A DNA stretch of 64,000 bases from positions 62,001 to 126,000 of IMG/VR virus record IMGVR_UViG_3300047476_001426, one strand, 5' to 3'. Every line of letters begins with the position of its first letter. Within the stretch, counting starts at the first letter, position 1. Source of the DNA: a virus. The translations under genes and the position numbers were made by a program. The notes under the pieces are model-generated. The model made no database searches, was not told the origin of the DNA, and was given only the letters and a program-made list of their open reading frames with translations. Shown piece after piece: positions 7,963 through 13,527 of the stretch.

Positions 7963-8036
7963 GTCTTCGTAGCTCAGTTGGTTAGAGCACCTCACTTTTA
8001 ATGAGGGAGTCACGCGTTCGAGTCGCGTCGGGGACA
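7963..8036 (+). tRNA. tRNA-Lys (TTT)
   Basis: Acceptor GTCTTCG/CGGGGAC with GU pairs. Anticodon stem CCTCA/TGAGG, loop CTTTTAA. T-arm GCG TTCGAGT CGC. Discriminator A. Confidence 0.95.
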
Positions 8037-8040
8037 CAAA

Positions 8041-8165
8041 GGTTGATTGGGGAATGATTATGTCTATAGTTCGAGAGTGGATACTGACTGACATAATCGG
8101 AGTTTGGAGGTATTCACCGTAGTAATGCCAATCGTAAAAGGAGATGTCCACTGAACCATCTTCTC
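8041..8165 (+). ncRNA. Structured inter-tRNA spacer
   Basis: Two long hairpins fill the gap between tRNA-Lys and tRNA-Val. GATTATGTC pairs with GACATAATC, and AAAGGAGA with TCTCCTTT. It is probably a folded processing spacer. An antisense ORF across it is a shadow. Confidence 0.45.
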
Positions 8166-8178
8166 CTTTCCTTGACTT

Positions 8179-8252
8179 AGTTCCTTAGCTCAGTTGGTTA
8201 GAGCATCTGCCTTACATGCAGAGGGTCGTTGGTTCGAATCCGACAGGGACTA
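8179..8252 (+). tRNA. tRNA-Val (TAC)
   Basis: Acceptor AGTTCCT/AGGGACT. Anticodon stem TCTGC/GCAGA with loop CTTACAT. T-arm GTTGG/CCGAC-type with TTCGAAT. Discriminator A. Confidence 0.95.
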
Positions 8253-8254
8253 CA

Positions 8255-8293
8255 ATAAACTAAAAATTGCATCAATAAACAAGGTTAGTTTAT
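8255..8293 (+). ncRNA. Hairpin spacer between tRNA-Val and tRNA-Trp
   Basis: ATAAACTAA pairs perfectly with TTAGTTTAT, closing the short spacer. Confidence 0.4.
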
Positions 8294-8318
8294 CGTGGCA
8301 AAAACAAGTTTAATAAAC

Positions 8319-8389
8319 ACGGGTGTGGTGAAAGGGTATCATACCGGTCTCCAAAACCGTTGTTGGGAGTTCGAATCTCTCCACCCGTG
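8319..8389 (+). tRNA. tRNA-Trp (CCA)
   Basis: Acceptor ACGGGTG/CACCCGT is perfect and the discriminator is G. Anticodon loop CTCCAAA. T-arm GGGAG TTCGAAT CTCTC. Confidence 0.95.
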
Positions 8390-8410
8390 CAAACTTTAAA
8401 AATAAAAACA

Positions 8411-8842
8411 ATGAACAATCAAATAGGAATCGATGCCGCAAAAATAAAATTTGAGGCTGAGAAAATGAAACTAAAAGAAGAAAGGGAACGAAGGATTAAA
8501 GAGTTTTGGGAAAACGGTATACCCAAATTAAATAATCCTGAAGACGTACCAACACTTCCAAGGGTGGATGAAAAAGAATGGAAAGAATACTATGTACCAA
8601 GATTGATTGATGCTGGTGCAATCCCTAAAAAAGATTTAATCCATGGTCAGATTTATATCGGTGAACATAGAAATACAACCATAGCAAGATGGAATCAGGA
8701 AACAAACAAATTCGACCACATGAGATATAAGTTTGGTTGGGCGAAAGATGATTGTAACCATTTTGAAGATGATGATGGATTCGCATTGTTTGTCCCAATT
8801 AGATTAGGAACACAAGAAGAATGGGATGAAAGAATTAAATAA
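8411..8842 (+). CDS. Conserved phage-type protein of unknown function
   Basis: 144 aa from ATG 8411; the frame extends back into tRNA-Trp, so the internal ATG is chosen. A charged helical N-terminus (KIKFEAEKMKLKEERERRIKEFW) precedes a compact domain with HGQIYIGEHRNTTIARWN and FGWAKDDCNHFEDDDGFALFVPI. It is embedded between tRNA-Trp and tRNA-Arg and so co-transcribed with operon 1. Function not recognised. Confidence 0.75.
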   Translation: MNNQIGIDAAKIKFEAEKMKLKEERERRIKEFWENGIPKLNNPEDVPTLPRVDEKEWKEYYVPRLIDAGAIPKKDLIHGQIYIGEHRNTTIARWNQETNKFDHMRYKFGWAKDDCNHFEDDDGFALFVPIRLGTQEEWDERIK

Positions 8843-8847
8843 ATGAT

Positions 8848-8921
8848 GCTCTCGTAGTTCAATGGATTAGAACATTTCACTACGGATGAAAGGGTTGGGA
8901 GTTCGAGTCTCTCCGAGAGTA
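8848..8921 (+). tRNA. tRNA-Arg (ACG)
   Basis: Acceptor GCTCTCG/CGAGAGT. Anticodon stem TTTCA/TGAAA, loop CTACGGA gives ACG, read as ICG if host TadA modifies it. T-loop TTCGAGT. Starts 5 nt after the preceding stop codon. Confidence 0.93.
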
Positions 8922-8926
8922 CAATA

Positions 8927-8998
8927 GGGTCAGTTTGGTCATGGAGGCCGGTTAGTCTGCAAAACTAACGGAGTTGGTTCGATTCCAACATTGACCTC
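8927..8998 (+). tRNA. tRNA-Cys (GCA)
   Basis: Anticodon stem TTAGT/ACTAA with loop CTGCAAA. Acceptor GGGTCAG/TTGACCT with terminal GU pairs. T-arm GTTGG TTCGATT CCAAC. Confidence 0.9.
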
Positions 8999-9053
8999 AA
9001 TATAAGGTCTGAACCTAATAGTGGGGGATTATTAGGTGTGGACCTTATAATAT
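8999..9053 (+). ncRNA. Two-level hairpin spacer
   Basis: The outer stem ATAAGGTC/GACCTTAT encloses an inner stem CCTAATA/TATTAGG-type. It separates tRNA-Cys from tRNA-His. Confidence 0.45.
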
Positions 9054-9129
9054 GGTAGATATAGTTCAGTTGGTTAGAACGTCTGATTGTGGTTCAGAAG
9101 GTCGTCGGTTCGAATCCGATTATTTACCC
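9054..9129 (+). tRNA. tRNA-His (GTG)
   Basis: Acceptor GGTAGAT/ATTTACC. Anticodon stem TCTGA/TCAGA with loop TTGTGGT. Discriminator C, as expected for histidine. T-loop TTCGAAT. Confidence 0.95.
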
Positions 9130-9135
9130 AAACAT

Positions 9136-9209
9136 TGGAATATAGCTCAATTGGTTAGAGCATTCGTCTGATACGCGAAAGGTTATAGGTTCGATTCCTA
9201 TTATTCCAA
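9136..9209 (+). tRNA. tRNA-Ile (GAT)
   Basis: Acceptor TGGAATA/TATTCCA is perfect. Anticodon stem TTCGT/GCGAA with loop CTGATAC. Discriminator A, followed by an encoded CCA (9210-9212). Confidence 0.95.
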
Positions 9210-9217
9210 CCAAACAT

Positions 9218-9291
9218 TGCGGGGTGGACTGGAGAGGTTCCAGCTCAGTCTCATAAGCTGAATGACGTGGGTTCGATTCCCACCCCCGCAA
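9218..9291 (+). tRNA. tRNA-Met (CAT)
   Basis: Acceptor TGCGGGG/CCCCGCA. Anticodon stem TCAGT/GCTGA, loop CTCATAA. The anticodon stem lacks the three GC pairs of initiator tRNA, so elongator Met is more likely; an Ile2 (lysidine) tRNA cannot be excluded. Unusual D-arm CTGG/CCAG. Confidence 0.85.
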
Positions 9292-9349
9292 CTTTTTCAT
9301 TGAACATTTTGAAATATGGAATTTCATGTTTATATTTTAATTGTTCGTT

Positions 9350-9361
9350 TGTTCTTTGAAA
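9350..9361 (+). promoter_or_regulatory. boxA-like element
   Basis: TGTTCTTTGAAA, one or two changes from the copies at 7761 and 10682. It lies in the 169-nt gap between tRNA-Met and tRNA-Thr. The rest of the gap has a GGTTGGA/TCCAACC stem near 9415-9453 and no gene. Confidence 0.4.
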
Positions 9362-9460
9362 TAAAAATATGGATATAACTAGGGTCGAGCCAGATTTTGC
9401 CACGGTTATGTCAAGGGTTGGAAGGACCAGAGCTGGCCGTGACTACTCCAACCCACTATT

Positions 9461-9534
9461 GCCTCCTTAGCTCAGTTGGCCAGAGCGCCTCACTTGTAAT
9501 GAGGATGTCGTTGGTTCGAATCCGACAGGAGGCT
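9461..9534 (+). tRNA. tRNA-Thr (TGT)
   Basis: Acceptor GCCTCCT/AGGAGGC is perfect. Anticodon stem CCTCA/TGAGG with loop CTTGTAA. T-loop TTCGAAT. Confidence 0.95.
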
Positions 9535-9540
9535 CTGCAG

Positions 9541-9630
9541 GGTTTTCGGTGTAAAGGGTGTCAAAACCCACCTGAGCAAAACCTAACATATGTCCACTAT
9601 GTGTTAGGGTAATGTGGATAAAACCGAAAT
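9541..9630 (+). ncRNA. Branched structured spacer
   Basis: Closed by TTTCGGT/ACCGAAA. It contains a second strong hairpin CCTAACATA/TATGTGTTAGG. Lies between tRNA-Thr and tRNA-Asp. Confidence 0.45.
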
Positions 9631-9631
9631 T

Positions 9632-9703
9632 GGTCTCATAGTTAAACGGCTATAATGCAGCCCTGTCACGGCTGAGTTCGGGGTTCGATTCCCCGTGGGA
9701 CCG
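9632..9703 (+). tRNA. tRNA-Asp (GTC)
   Basis: Acceptor GGTCTCA/TGGGACC. Anticodon stem CAGCC/GGCTG with loop CTGTCAC. Discriminator G as expected for aspartate. T-arm CGGGG TTCGATT CCCCG. Confidence 0.95.
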
Positions 9704-9994
9704 CAATGAGTAAGAGATACTCAGGAAGATTGGCTACATTCTGTAAAAAAGTAGTGGTGGTAAAAAAATCCTCGACCTTAATGAGGTATCGATTTGGATA
9801 AAACGGTAGCAAGACTCTGCACCGCCGACGTATAGAGTTGACAGGTTTTTATGTGGTAAGACACTAATGAAAAAGACCCAATGAAGGAGGACGCTTTTAA
9901 GCAATATGTTCAGAGAGCGTTGGGGGATATGGTTCTCGAAACAGTGAGAGAAACCCGTTAAAATCTACTTATTGTAATCTCAGATAAGGAAATT
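9704..9994 (+). ncRNA. 291-nt untranslated segment, probably structured RNA
   Basis: No convincing ORF or canonical tRNA. Several short stems are visible (GAGATACTC-type, CGCTTTTAAGC, GGTTCTCG/GAGAGAAACC). It lies within tRNA operon 1 between tRNA-Asp and tRNA-Ser. It may be a small RNA or remnants of degraded tRNAs. No known RNA family recognised. Confidence 0.35.
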
Positions 9995-10080
9995 GGAGAG
10001 TTGGCAGAGCTGGTTGAACGCGGCGGTCTTGAAAACCGTTTTACTGAAAGGTAACGGGGGTTCGAATCCCTCACTCTCCG
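9995..10080 (+). tRNA. tRNA-Ser (TGA)
   Basis: Acceptor GGAGAGT/ACTCTCC and discriminator G. Anticodon loop CTTGAAA. Long variable arm as expected for serine tRNA. T-loop TTCGAAT. Confidence 0.95.
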
Positions 10081-10088
10081 CAAATTAT

Positions 10089-10160
10089 GGCCCTTTCGTC
10101 TATCGGTTAGGACAGGTCCCTTTCACGGACCAGAGACGGGTTCGATTCCCGTAGGGGCTA
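10089..10160 (+). tRNA. tRNA-Glu (TTC)
   Basis: Acceptor GGCCCTT/AGGGGCT. Anticodon stem GGTCC/GGACC with loop CTTTCAC. Discriminator A plus encoded CCA (10161-10163). Last tRNA of operon 1. Confidence 0.95.
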
Positions 10161-10179
10161 CCAAACAAAAAAAACCAAT

Positions 10180-10422
10180 ATGTTAGAGAAAATTTTAGAA
10201 CAATATGAGAGTGAGGAAATCTTAATTGCCGATGGATTTGATAATGCGGTTATAGGTATTGATGAATCCACAATGAGATTAATTTATTCCGTTGAGAAGT
10301 GTATAAACATCCTAATGGAACAAGGAATGGATATGACAGAAGCGGTTGAATACTTTGATTTCAACGTCTCAGGTTCATATGTTGGTGAGAAGACTCCAAT
10401 ATGGTGTGATGATTTATTTTAA
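10180..10422 (+). CDS. Small conserved phage protein of unknown function
   Basis: 80 aa, acidic: ILIADGFDNAVIGID, RLIYSVEKCINILMEQGMDMTEAVEYFDFNVSGSYVGEKTPIW. The pattern DGF(D)xAxIG...VEKC...A-EYF-FN--G-YVGE-TPI is familiar from small proteins of many tailed phages whose role is unknown. It follows tRNA-Glu by 20 nt and ends tRNA operon 1. Confidence 0.8.
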   Translation: MLEKILEQYESEEILIADGFDNAVIGIDESTMRLIYSVEKCINILMEQGMDMTEAVEYFDFNVSGSYVGEKTPIWCDDLF

Positions 10423-10440
10423 AAAAAAATTTAAAATTAT

Positions 10441-10470
10441 TTGTAAATAAAAAAACTTTTCGTATCTTTG
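10441..10470 (+). promoter_or_regulatory. Bacteroidetes-type promoter of tRNA operon 2
   Basis: TTG at 10441-10443 and TATCTTTG at 10463-10470, spaced 19 nt. Same architecture as the promoter at 7470. Confidence 0.8.
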
Positions 10471-10487
10471 TGATAGTTATTTAAGAA

Positions 10488-10592
10488 ATGATGAACTTGG
10501 TATACATACAACAACCGTTGAACAATCCACTTAGTGGTAATGGGAGAGGTATATATTTATGTGACCCAAGTTCGGAGTTAGTCAAATTATAA
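10488..10592 (+). CDS. Attenuator leader peptide of tRNA operon 2 (34 aa)
   Basis: A 34-codon ORF begins 18 nt after the -7 element. Residues 1-24 contain only M, N, L, V, Y, I, Q, P, S, G and R. All ten amino acids served by the canonical operon 2 tRNAs are present, and Val is the only extra. A, F, K, W, C, H, T, D and E are absent from this section. Codons are AGA for Arg-TCT, AGT for Ser-GCT, ATA for Ile-TAT, CAA for Gln-TTG and TTA for Leu-TAA, again matching the operon anticodons. Codons 27-30 overlap attenuator segment A. Confidence 0.8.
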   Translation: MMNLVYIQQPLNNPLSGNGRGIYLCDPSSELVKL

Positions 10593-10650
10593 GGATAAGA
10601 TAACCTACTATAGATGACCCGAACTTAAATAAAAAAGTTCGGGTTTTTTG
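10568..10650 (+). promoter_or_regulatory. Transcription attenuator of tRNA operon 2
   Basis: Segment A (AAGTTCGG, 10568-10575) lies within the leader ORF. Segment B (CCCGAACTT, 10618-10626) can pair with A or with segment C (AAGTTCGGG, 10635-10643), which runs into a T6 tract. A and C are the same sequence, so A:B and B:C exclude each other. Layout is the same as at 7603-7677, with different stem sequences. Confidence 0.8.
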
Positions 10651-10681
10651 TTTTTAGAGTTTTTTGTTTTTATATTTGAAG

Positions 10682-10693
10682 TGTTCTTTGACA
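10682..10693 (+). promoter_or_regulatory. boxA-like antitermination element
   Basis: TGTTCTTTGACA, identical to 7761-7772 and followed by the same ATATTGGTTTAA. It stands between the attenuator and tRNA-Leu. Confidence 0.55.
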
Positions 10694-10710
10694 TATTGGT
10701 TTAAGTAGTT

Positions 10711-10795
10711 GCCGAGGTGATGGAATGGTAGACATGAGGGACTTAAAATCCCTTGGACAGTAATGTTCGTGTGGGTTCGACTCCCATCCTCGGTA
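10711..10795 (+). tRNA. tRNA-Leu (TAA)
   Basis: Acceptor GCCGAGG/CCTCGGT. Anticodon stem AGGGA/TCCCT with loop CTTAAAA. Long variable arm. Discriminator A. First tRNA of operon 2. Confidence 0.95.
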
Positions 10796-10797
10796 CA

Positions 10798-11008
10798 AAA
10801 GAAACTTCCTTACAGAAGGTGATAATGCTTCACTGAAAGGACTACTGACTTCCAAGTGGGTCGCAACCACAATCGGAAGGTACGACACGGCTCAGTAGAC
10901 TCTGTAACGGACCCTGCTCTATGGTGCACACATAACAGGTGATGGGGAACAAACCATCGGTAAAATCTAAACCCACGGTGAGCGTGGAAGGAATGTTTCT
11001 TTTTTTAA
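10798..11008 (+). ncRNA. Large structured spacer RNA closed by a long stem
   Basis: AAGAAACTTCCTT near the start pairs with AAGGAATGTTTCTT near the end, followed by a T run. Inner stems include AACAGGTGATGGGG/CCATCGG-type pairs. It fills the tRNA-Leu to tRNA-Arg gap. No ORF. Antisense ORFs here are shadows. Confidence 0.5.
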
Positions 11009-11009
11009 T

Positions 11010-11083
11010 GTCTCCGTAGCTCAGCTGGATAGAGCAACAGCCTTCTAAGCTGTGGGTCATTGGTTCGAATCCAATCGGGGATA
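11010..11083 (+). tRNA. tRNA-Arg (TCT)
   Basis: Acceptor GTCTCCG/CGGGGAT. Anticodon stem ACAGC/GCTGT with loop CTTCTAA. T-arm ATTGG TTCGAAT CCAAT. Confidence 0.95.
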
Positions 11084-11084
11084 C

Positions 11085-11230
11085 TAAGATAGTGGTCACT
11101 CTCACAATGAAAGTCGACAAAGTAGTTGTGAGGTTCATAGTGTTCAGCACCCTCGGCCAGTGCACTGATAAAACTCAGAAGAAGCCGTTAAGATTGGAGC
11201 GAGACGGGTACTCCATCACTATCTTTTTTT
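11085..11230 (+). ncRNA. Structured spacer RNA closed by a long stem
   Basis: AAGATAGTG at the start pairs with CACTATCTT at the end, followed by T5. Internal stems include TCTCACAAT/GTTGTGAG. It separates tRNA-Arg and tRNA-Pro. Confidence 0.5.
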
Positions 11231-11305
11231 CGGGATGTAGCGTAGTCCGGTTATCGCGCATGGTTTGGGACCATGAGGTCGCAGGTTCGAATCCTGCTAT
11301 CCCGA
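11231..11305 (+). tRNA. tRNA-Pro (TGG)
   Basis: Acceptor CGGGATG/TATCCCG. Anticodon stem CATGG/CCATG with loop TTTGGGA. T-arm GCAGG TTCGAAT CCTGC. Confidence 0.95.
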
Positions 11306-11356
11306 CAAAGTCCGAGAGTAATTAACTCGGTACCTGAGAGGTTCGAAACTCTCGAT

Positions 11357-11448
11357 TGATTATGGTGTAATGGCGCACAGCAGAACGGAGTACGGGCATC
11401 GGCCTCGAAAGGGGACGCAGGATTAAGGTTCGAATCCTTATTAATCAG
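11357..11448 (+). tRNA. Irregular tRNA-like gene with enlarged central region
   Basis: Acceptor TGATTA(T)/TTAATCA, a short D-arm (GTG...CAC) and a good T-arm (TAAGG TTCGAAT CCTTA) are present. The 44 nt between D-arm and T-arm is too long for a class I tRNA. A CTCGAAA heptamer could be a CGA anticodon loop, but its stem pairs poorly. Probably an interrupted or decaying tRNA; amino acid not assigned. Confidence 0.45.
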
Positions 11449-11652
11449 CAAGCCGTCTTTTTTCATACTCGCACCGATGAGGGGGACTGTTGAGACGTTA
11501 AAGTAACAGTGTAAAGCAATCGGGGGTTTATCCAAGTTACCCACAAACTGGGGTCGTTTTCCTTACCGAAGGAGTTTCCCGACCAATAAACTGAAACTCA
11601 AACGATAGAAAAAAGTAGGGACACATGGGGAAGCTTTAACCCGTCCCGAAAT
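11449..11652 (+). other. 204-nt gap with no recognised gene
   Basis: No ORF on the plus strand and no canonical tRNA. Short complementary stretches are present, but no closing stem like those of the other spacers was found. Confidence 0.4.
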
Positions 11653-11750
11653 AGTCAGGTGAGTTGGTACTCACGGAGGGTCGTTAAATGGAAAGATACC
11701 ACATCGACGAGGTGGTAAATGCCGAACAGGTTCGAGTCCTGTCCTGACTA
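11653..11750 (+). tRNA. Irregular tRNA-like gene (acceptor AGTCAGG), copy 1
   Basis: Perfect acceptor AGTCAGG/CCTGACT, D-arm AGT TGGT ACT and T-arm ACAGG TTCGAGT CCTGT. A 6-bp stem TACCAC/GTGGTA holds an oversized loop ATCGACGAG where the anticodon arm should be. It is preceded by about 23 extra nt. 98 nt in all. Anticodon ambiguous. Confidence 0.45.
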
Positions 11751-11824
11751 CTAAGTAGAGAGAACCGTGAGTTTGCGGATGGAAACAACCATAAAACGAG
11801 CATACGTCATACTCTACTTAACAT

Positions 11825-11917
11825 AGTCAGGTTTGGTACAAGGTCGGTTCGAGTCCGATGGAAGGTCATGGATGTCGGGTAGCTCCCTGTAGAGAGGTTC
11901 GATTCCTCTCCTGACTA
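11825..11917 (+). tRNA. Irregular tRNA-like gene (acceptor AGTCAGG), copy 2
   Basis: Same acceptor AGTCAGG/CCTGACT as 11653-11750 and a T-arm AGAGG TTCGATT CCTCT. A second complete T-arm-like hairpin (TCGG TTCGAGT CCGA) lies inside, so it looks like two fused tRNA 3' halves. No clear anticodon arm. Confidence 0.4.
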
Positions 11918-11995
11918 CGATACGGTGTTGACCTGTCCGCGACCGAAATGTATACAAAACAGTGGAGGGTGACAAATAGGGAGAGACCTGTACAT

Positions 11996-12136
11996 GATTA
12001 AGTGGCGAAATTGGTTTACGCGCTGGTCAGTACCCAAAAGAGTGTTGAATGGGGAAAACTGGTGGACATACTACAGACACGAGTAGTAGGAGATTATGTC
12101 TTTAAATCCGTACAGGTTCGAATCCTGTCTTAATCT
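11996..12136 (+). tRNA. Expanded Leu-like tRNA gene (141 nt)
   Basis: Acceptor GATTAAG/CTTAATC, D-arm GCGAAATTGGTTTACGC typical of leucine tRNAs, and T-arm ACAGG TTCGAAT CCTGT. The anticodon stem CTGGT/ACTGG holds a 30-nt loop instead of 7 nt. The variable-arm stem GACATA/TATGTC holds a further insert. The 127 nt after it carry one more isolated T-arm-like hairpin (GTGG TTCGATT CCAC at 12142). Confidence 0.5.
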
Positions 12137-12263
12137 CGAATGTGGTTCGATTCCACTCGTTAACTGAGGTTTTGGAAAGTAGTCCAATGGAGGTACACAC
12201 TCCACTTAGAAATAAGGTAGAATGATGGAGAACAGTTTGGAGGTGTGGGAAGACACACAAAAT

Positions 12264-12335
12264 TCCTCGATAGCTCAGCGGTAGAGCAAACGGCTGTTAA
12301 CCGTTAGGTCCCAAGTTCGAATCTTGGTCGGGGAG
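12264..12335 (+). tRNA. tRNA-Asn (GTT)
   Basis: Acceptor TCCTCGA/TCGGGGA and discriminator G. Anticodon stem AACGG/CCGTT with loop CTGTTAA. Short D-loop. Intact, unlike the interrupted Asn gene at 19267. Confidence 0.95.
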
Positions 12336-12411
12336 CAAAAAAATCGTTGATGGAAACATCGAAGGTGTACAATACTAGTAACACCGTAGGTTTGGCGATG
12401 TCCTACAATAG

Positions 12412-12492
12412 GCCTTGGTGGTGGAATGGTAGACACGCTAGTCTTAGGAACTAGTGGCGAAAGTCGTGTCGGTTCGAGTCCGACCTGAGGTA
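12412..12492 (+). tRNA. tRNA-Leu (TAG)
   Basis: Acceptor GCCTTGG/CTGAGGT. Anticodon stem CTAGT/ACTAG with loop CTTAGGA. Variable arm. T-arm GTCGG TTCGAGT CCGAC. Confidence 0.95.
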
Positions 12493-12497
12493 CAAAT

Positions 12498-12601
12498 TCA
12501 TTCTTAGTGTTATGAGGTAAAACACTTTGACTCTCACATCGCCTGGTTAGTACTGACCCGAATGTGAGACGAGTAAGTTGGTTCGAATCCAACAGAATGG
12601 A
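12498..12601 (+). tRNA. tRNA-like gene with an insertion in the anticodon loop
   Basis: Acceptor TCATTCT/AGAATGG, D-arm GTGTT/AACAC, T-arm GTTGG TTCGAAT CCAAC. The anticodon stem CTCAC/GTGAG (extended to 8 bp by neighbouring bases) closes a loop about 19 nt too long, which itself contains GGT...ACC. Amino acid not assigned. Confidence 0.5.
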
Positions 12602-12663
12602 CAACCCGTCGAAAGCTCATGTTGGTCCGAGTGAGATGGAAACGCGGATATCGGACCCGTTAT

Positions 12664-12745
12664 TGGAAGGTGGGTGAGTGGTTAAAACCGGCAGACTGTA
12701 AATCTGCTCCCATTGGGTACGGGGGTTCGAATCCCTCCCTTCCAA
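12664..12745 (+). tRNA. tRNA-Tyr (GTA)
   Basis: Acceptor TGGAAGG/CCTTCCA. Anticodon stem GCAGA/TCTGC with loop CTGTAAA. Class II variable arm. Discriminator A. Confidence 0.95.
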
Positions 12746-12758
12746 CAAAAATATCATT

Positions 12759-13310
12759 ATGAAAAAAAATAAAATAATTTCAGAGATGTTATCAAACATC
12801 ACACCTGAAATGAAAGAAAAATGGAAACAAGAGAGAATTGAACGTAAAAACAAATTAACACCCGAATATCAACTCGGATATTATGTTGGTTTGGAAATTG
12901 TTCACAGATATCTACCAACTCTTTCTACTGATATGATACAATCTCGCACCGTGATTGAAGTTTCTGAAGAAGATACTTTAGAAAATGAAAGATTGGATAC
13001 CGAATGGTATACAACAACAAAACACGGTGGAGAATGGAATGGTGTTGATGAAAACGGCAATAAAGAGAAATGGGATTTATACCATCAACACAATAAAATG
13101 TTGGGAAGGAAATACCTACCAAATCCATTGGAGTGTTACATGAGTTTGTTAAATGTTCAAAACATGGATGAATTTAAAAAAGGTTTAAGGTTCGCATTGT
13201 GGGATTGTGATATGTGTTCATACAATATTGAACCTGAAAACATAAAAATTTACGATGATGAACAAGCCATGTTTACTATTATCGAATTTCAATTAGATTC
13301 AGTGGTGTAG
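12759..13310 (+). CDS. Protein of unknown function whose stop lies inside tRNA-Ile
   Basis: 183 aa, starts 13 nt after tRNA-Tyr. A helical charged N-terminus (NITPEMKEKWKQERIERKNKLTPEYQLGYYVGLEIVHRYL) is followed by an acidic mixed domain (KHGGEWNGVDENGNKEKWDLYHQHNKMLGRKYLPNPLECYMSLLN). It ends with TAG at 13308-13310, 10 nt into tRNA-Ile(TAT). The TAG stop is rare here and a CTA suppressor tRNA is encoded; readthrough would add only four residues. Function unknown. Confidence 0.7.
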   Translation: MKKNKIISEMLSNITPEMKEKWKQERIERKNKLTPEYQLGYYVGLEIVHRYLPTLSTDMIQSRTVIEVSEEDTLENERLDTEWYTTTKHGGEWNGVDENGNKEKWDLYHQHNKMLGRKYLPNPLECYMSLLNVQNMDEFKKGLRFALWDCDMCSYNIEPENIKIYDDEQAMFTIIEFQLDSVV

Positions 13311-13374
13311 CTCAATTGGTGAGAGCAGGACTCTTATACAGTCAAGGTTATGGGTTCAAATCCCGTCATCACTA
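13301..13374 (+). tRNA. tRNA-Ile (TAT)
   Basis: Acceptor AGTGGTG/CATCACT. Anticodon loop CTTATAC gives TAT, decoding AUA directly. Discriminator A plus encoded CCA (13375-13377). Most bacteria read AUA with a lysidine-modified CAT tRNA, so this removes dependence on that modification. The 5' end overlaps the preceding CDS. Confidence 0.9.
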
Positions 13375-13428
13375 CCAATTATCGGTTAAATAACCGATAA
13401 AATAAATTATCGTCGATTTGAACGATAT

Positions 13429-13502
13429 GGTCCCTTAGCTCAGTTGGTTAGAGCAACTGACTCATAATCAGTAGGCCCACGGTTCAAGCCCGTGAGGGAC
13501 CA
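13429..13502 (+). tRNA. tRNA-Met (CAT)
   Basis: Acceptor GGTCCCT/AGGGACC is perfect. Anticodon stem ACTGA/TCAGT with loop CTCATAA. T-arm CACGG TTCAAGC CCGTG. Elongator type. An Ile2 identity after lysidine modification cannot be ruled out. Confidence 0.93.
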
Positions 13503-13527
13503 CAGAGATATTTATATATAAAAAACT

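Noticed and set aside
7834-8151. Minus-strand ORF across tRNA-Phe and tRNA-Lys
   Set aside because: Antisense of tRNA genes and spacers. Similar antisense ORFs at 9124-9327, 10670-11165, 11251-11544 and 12275-12853 repeat tRNA-derived peptide motifs.
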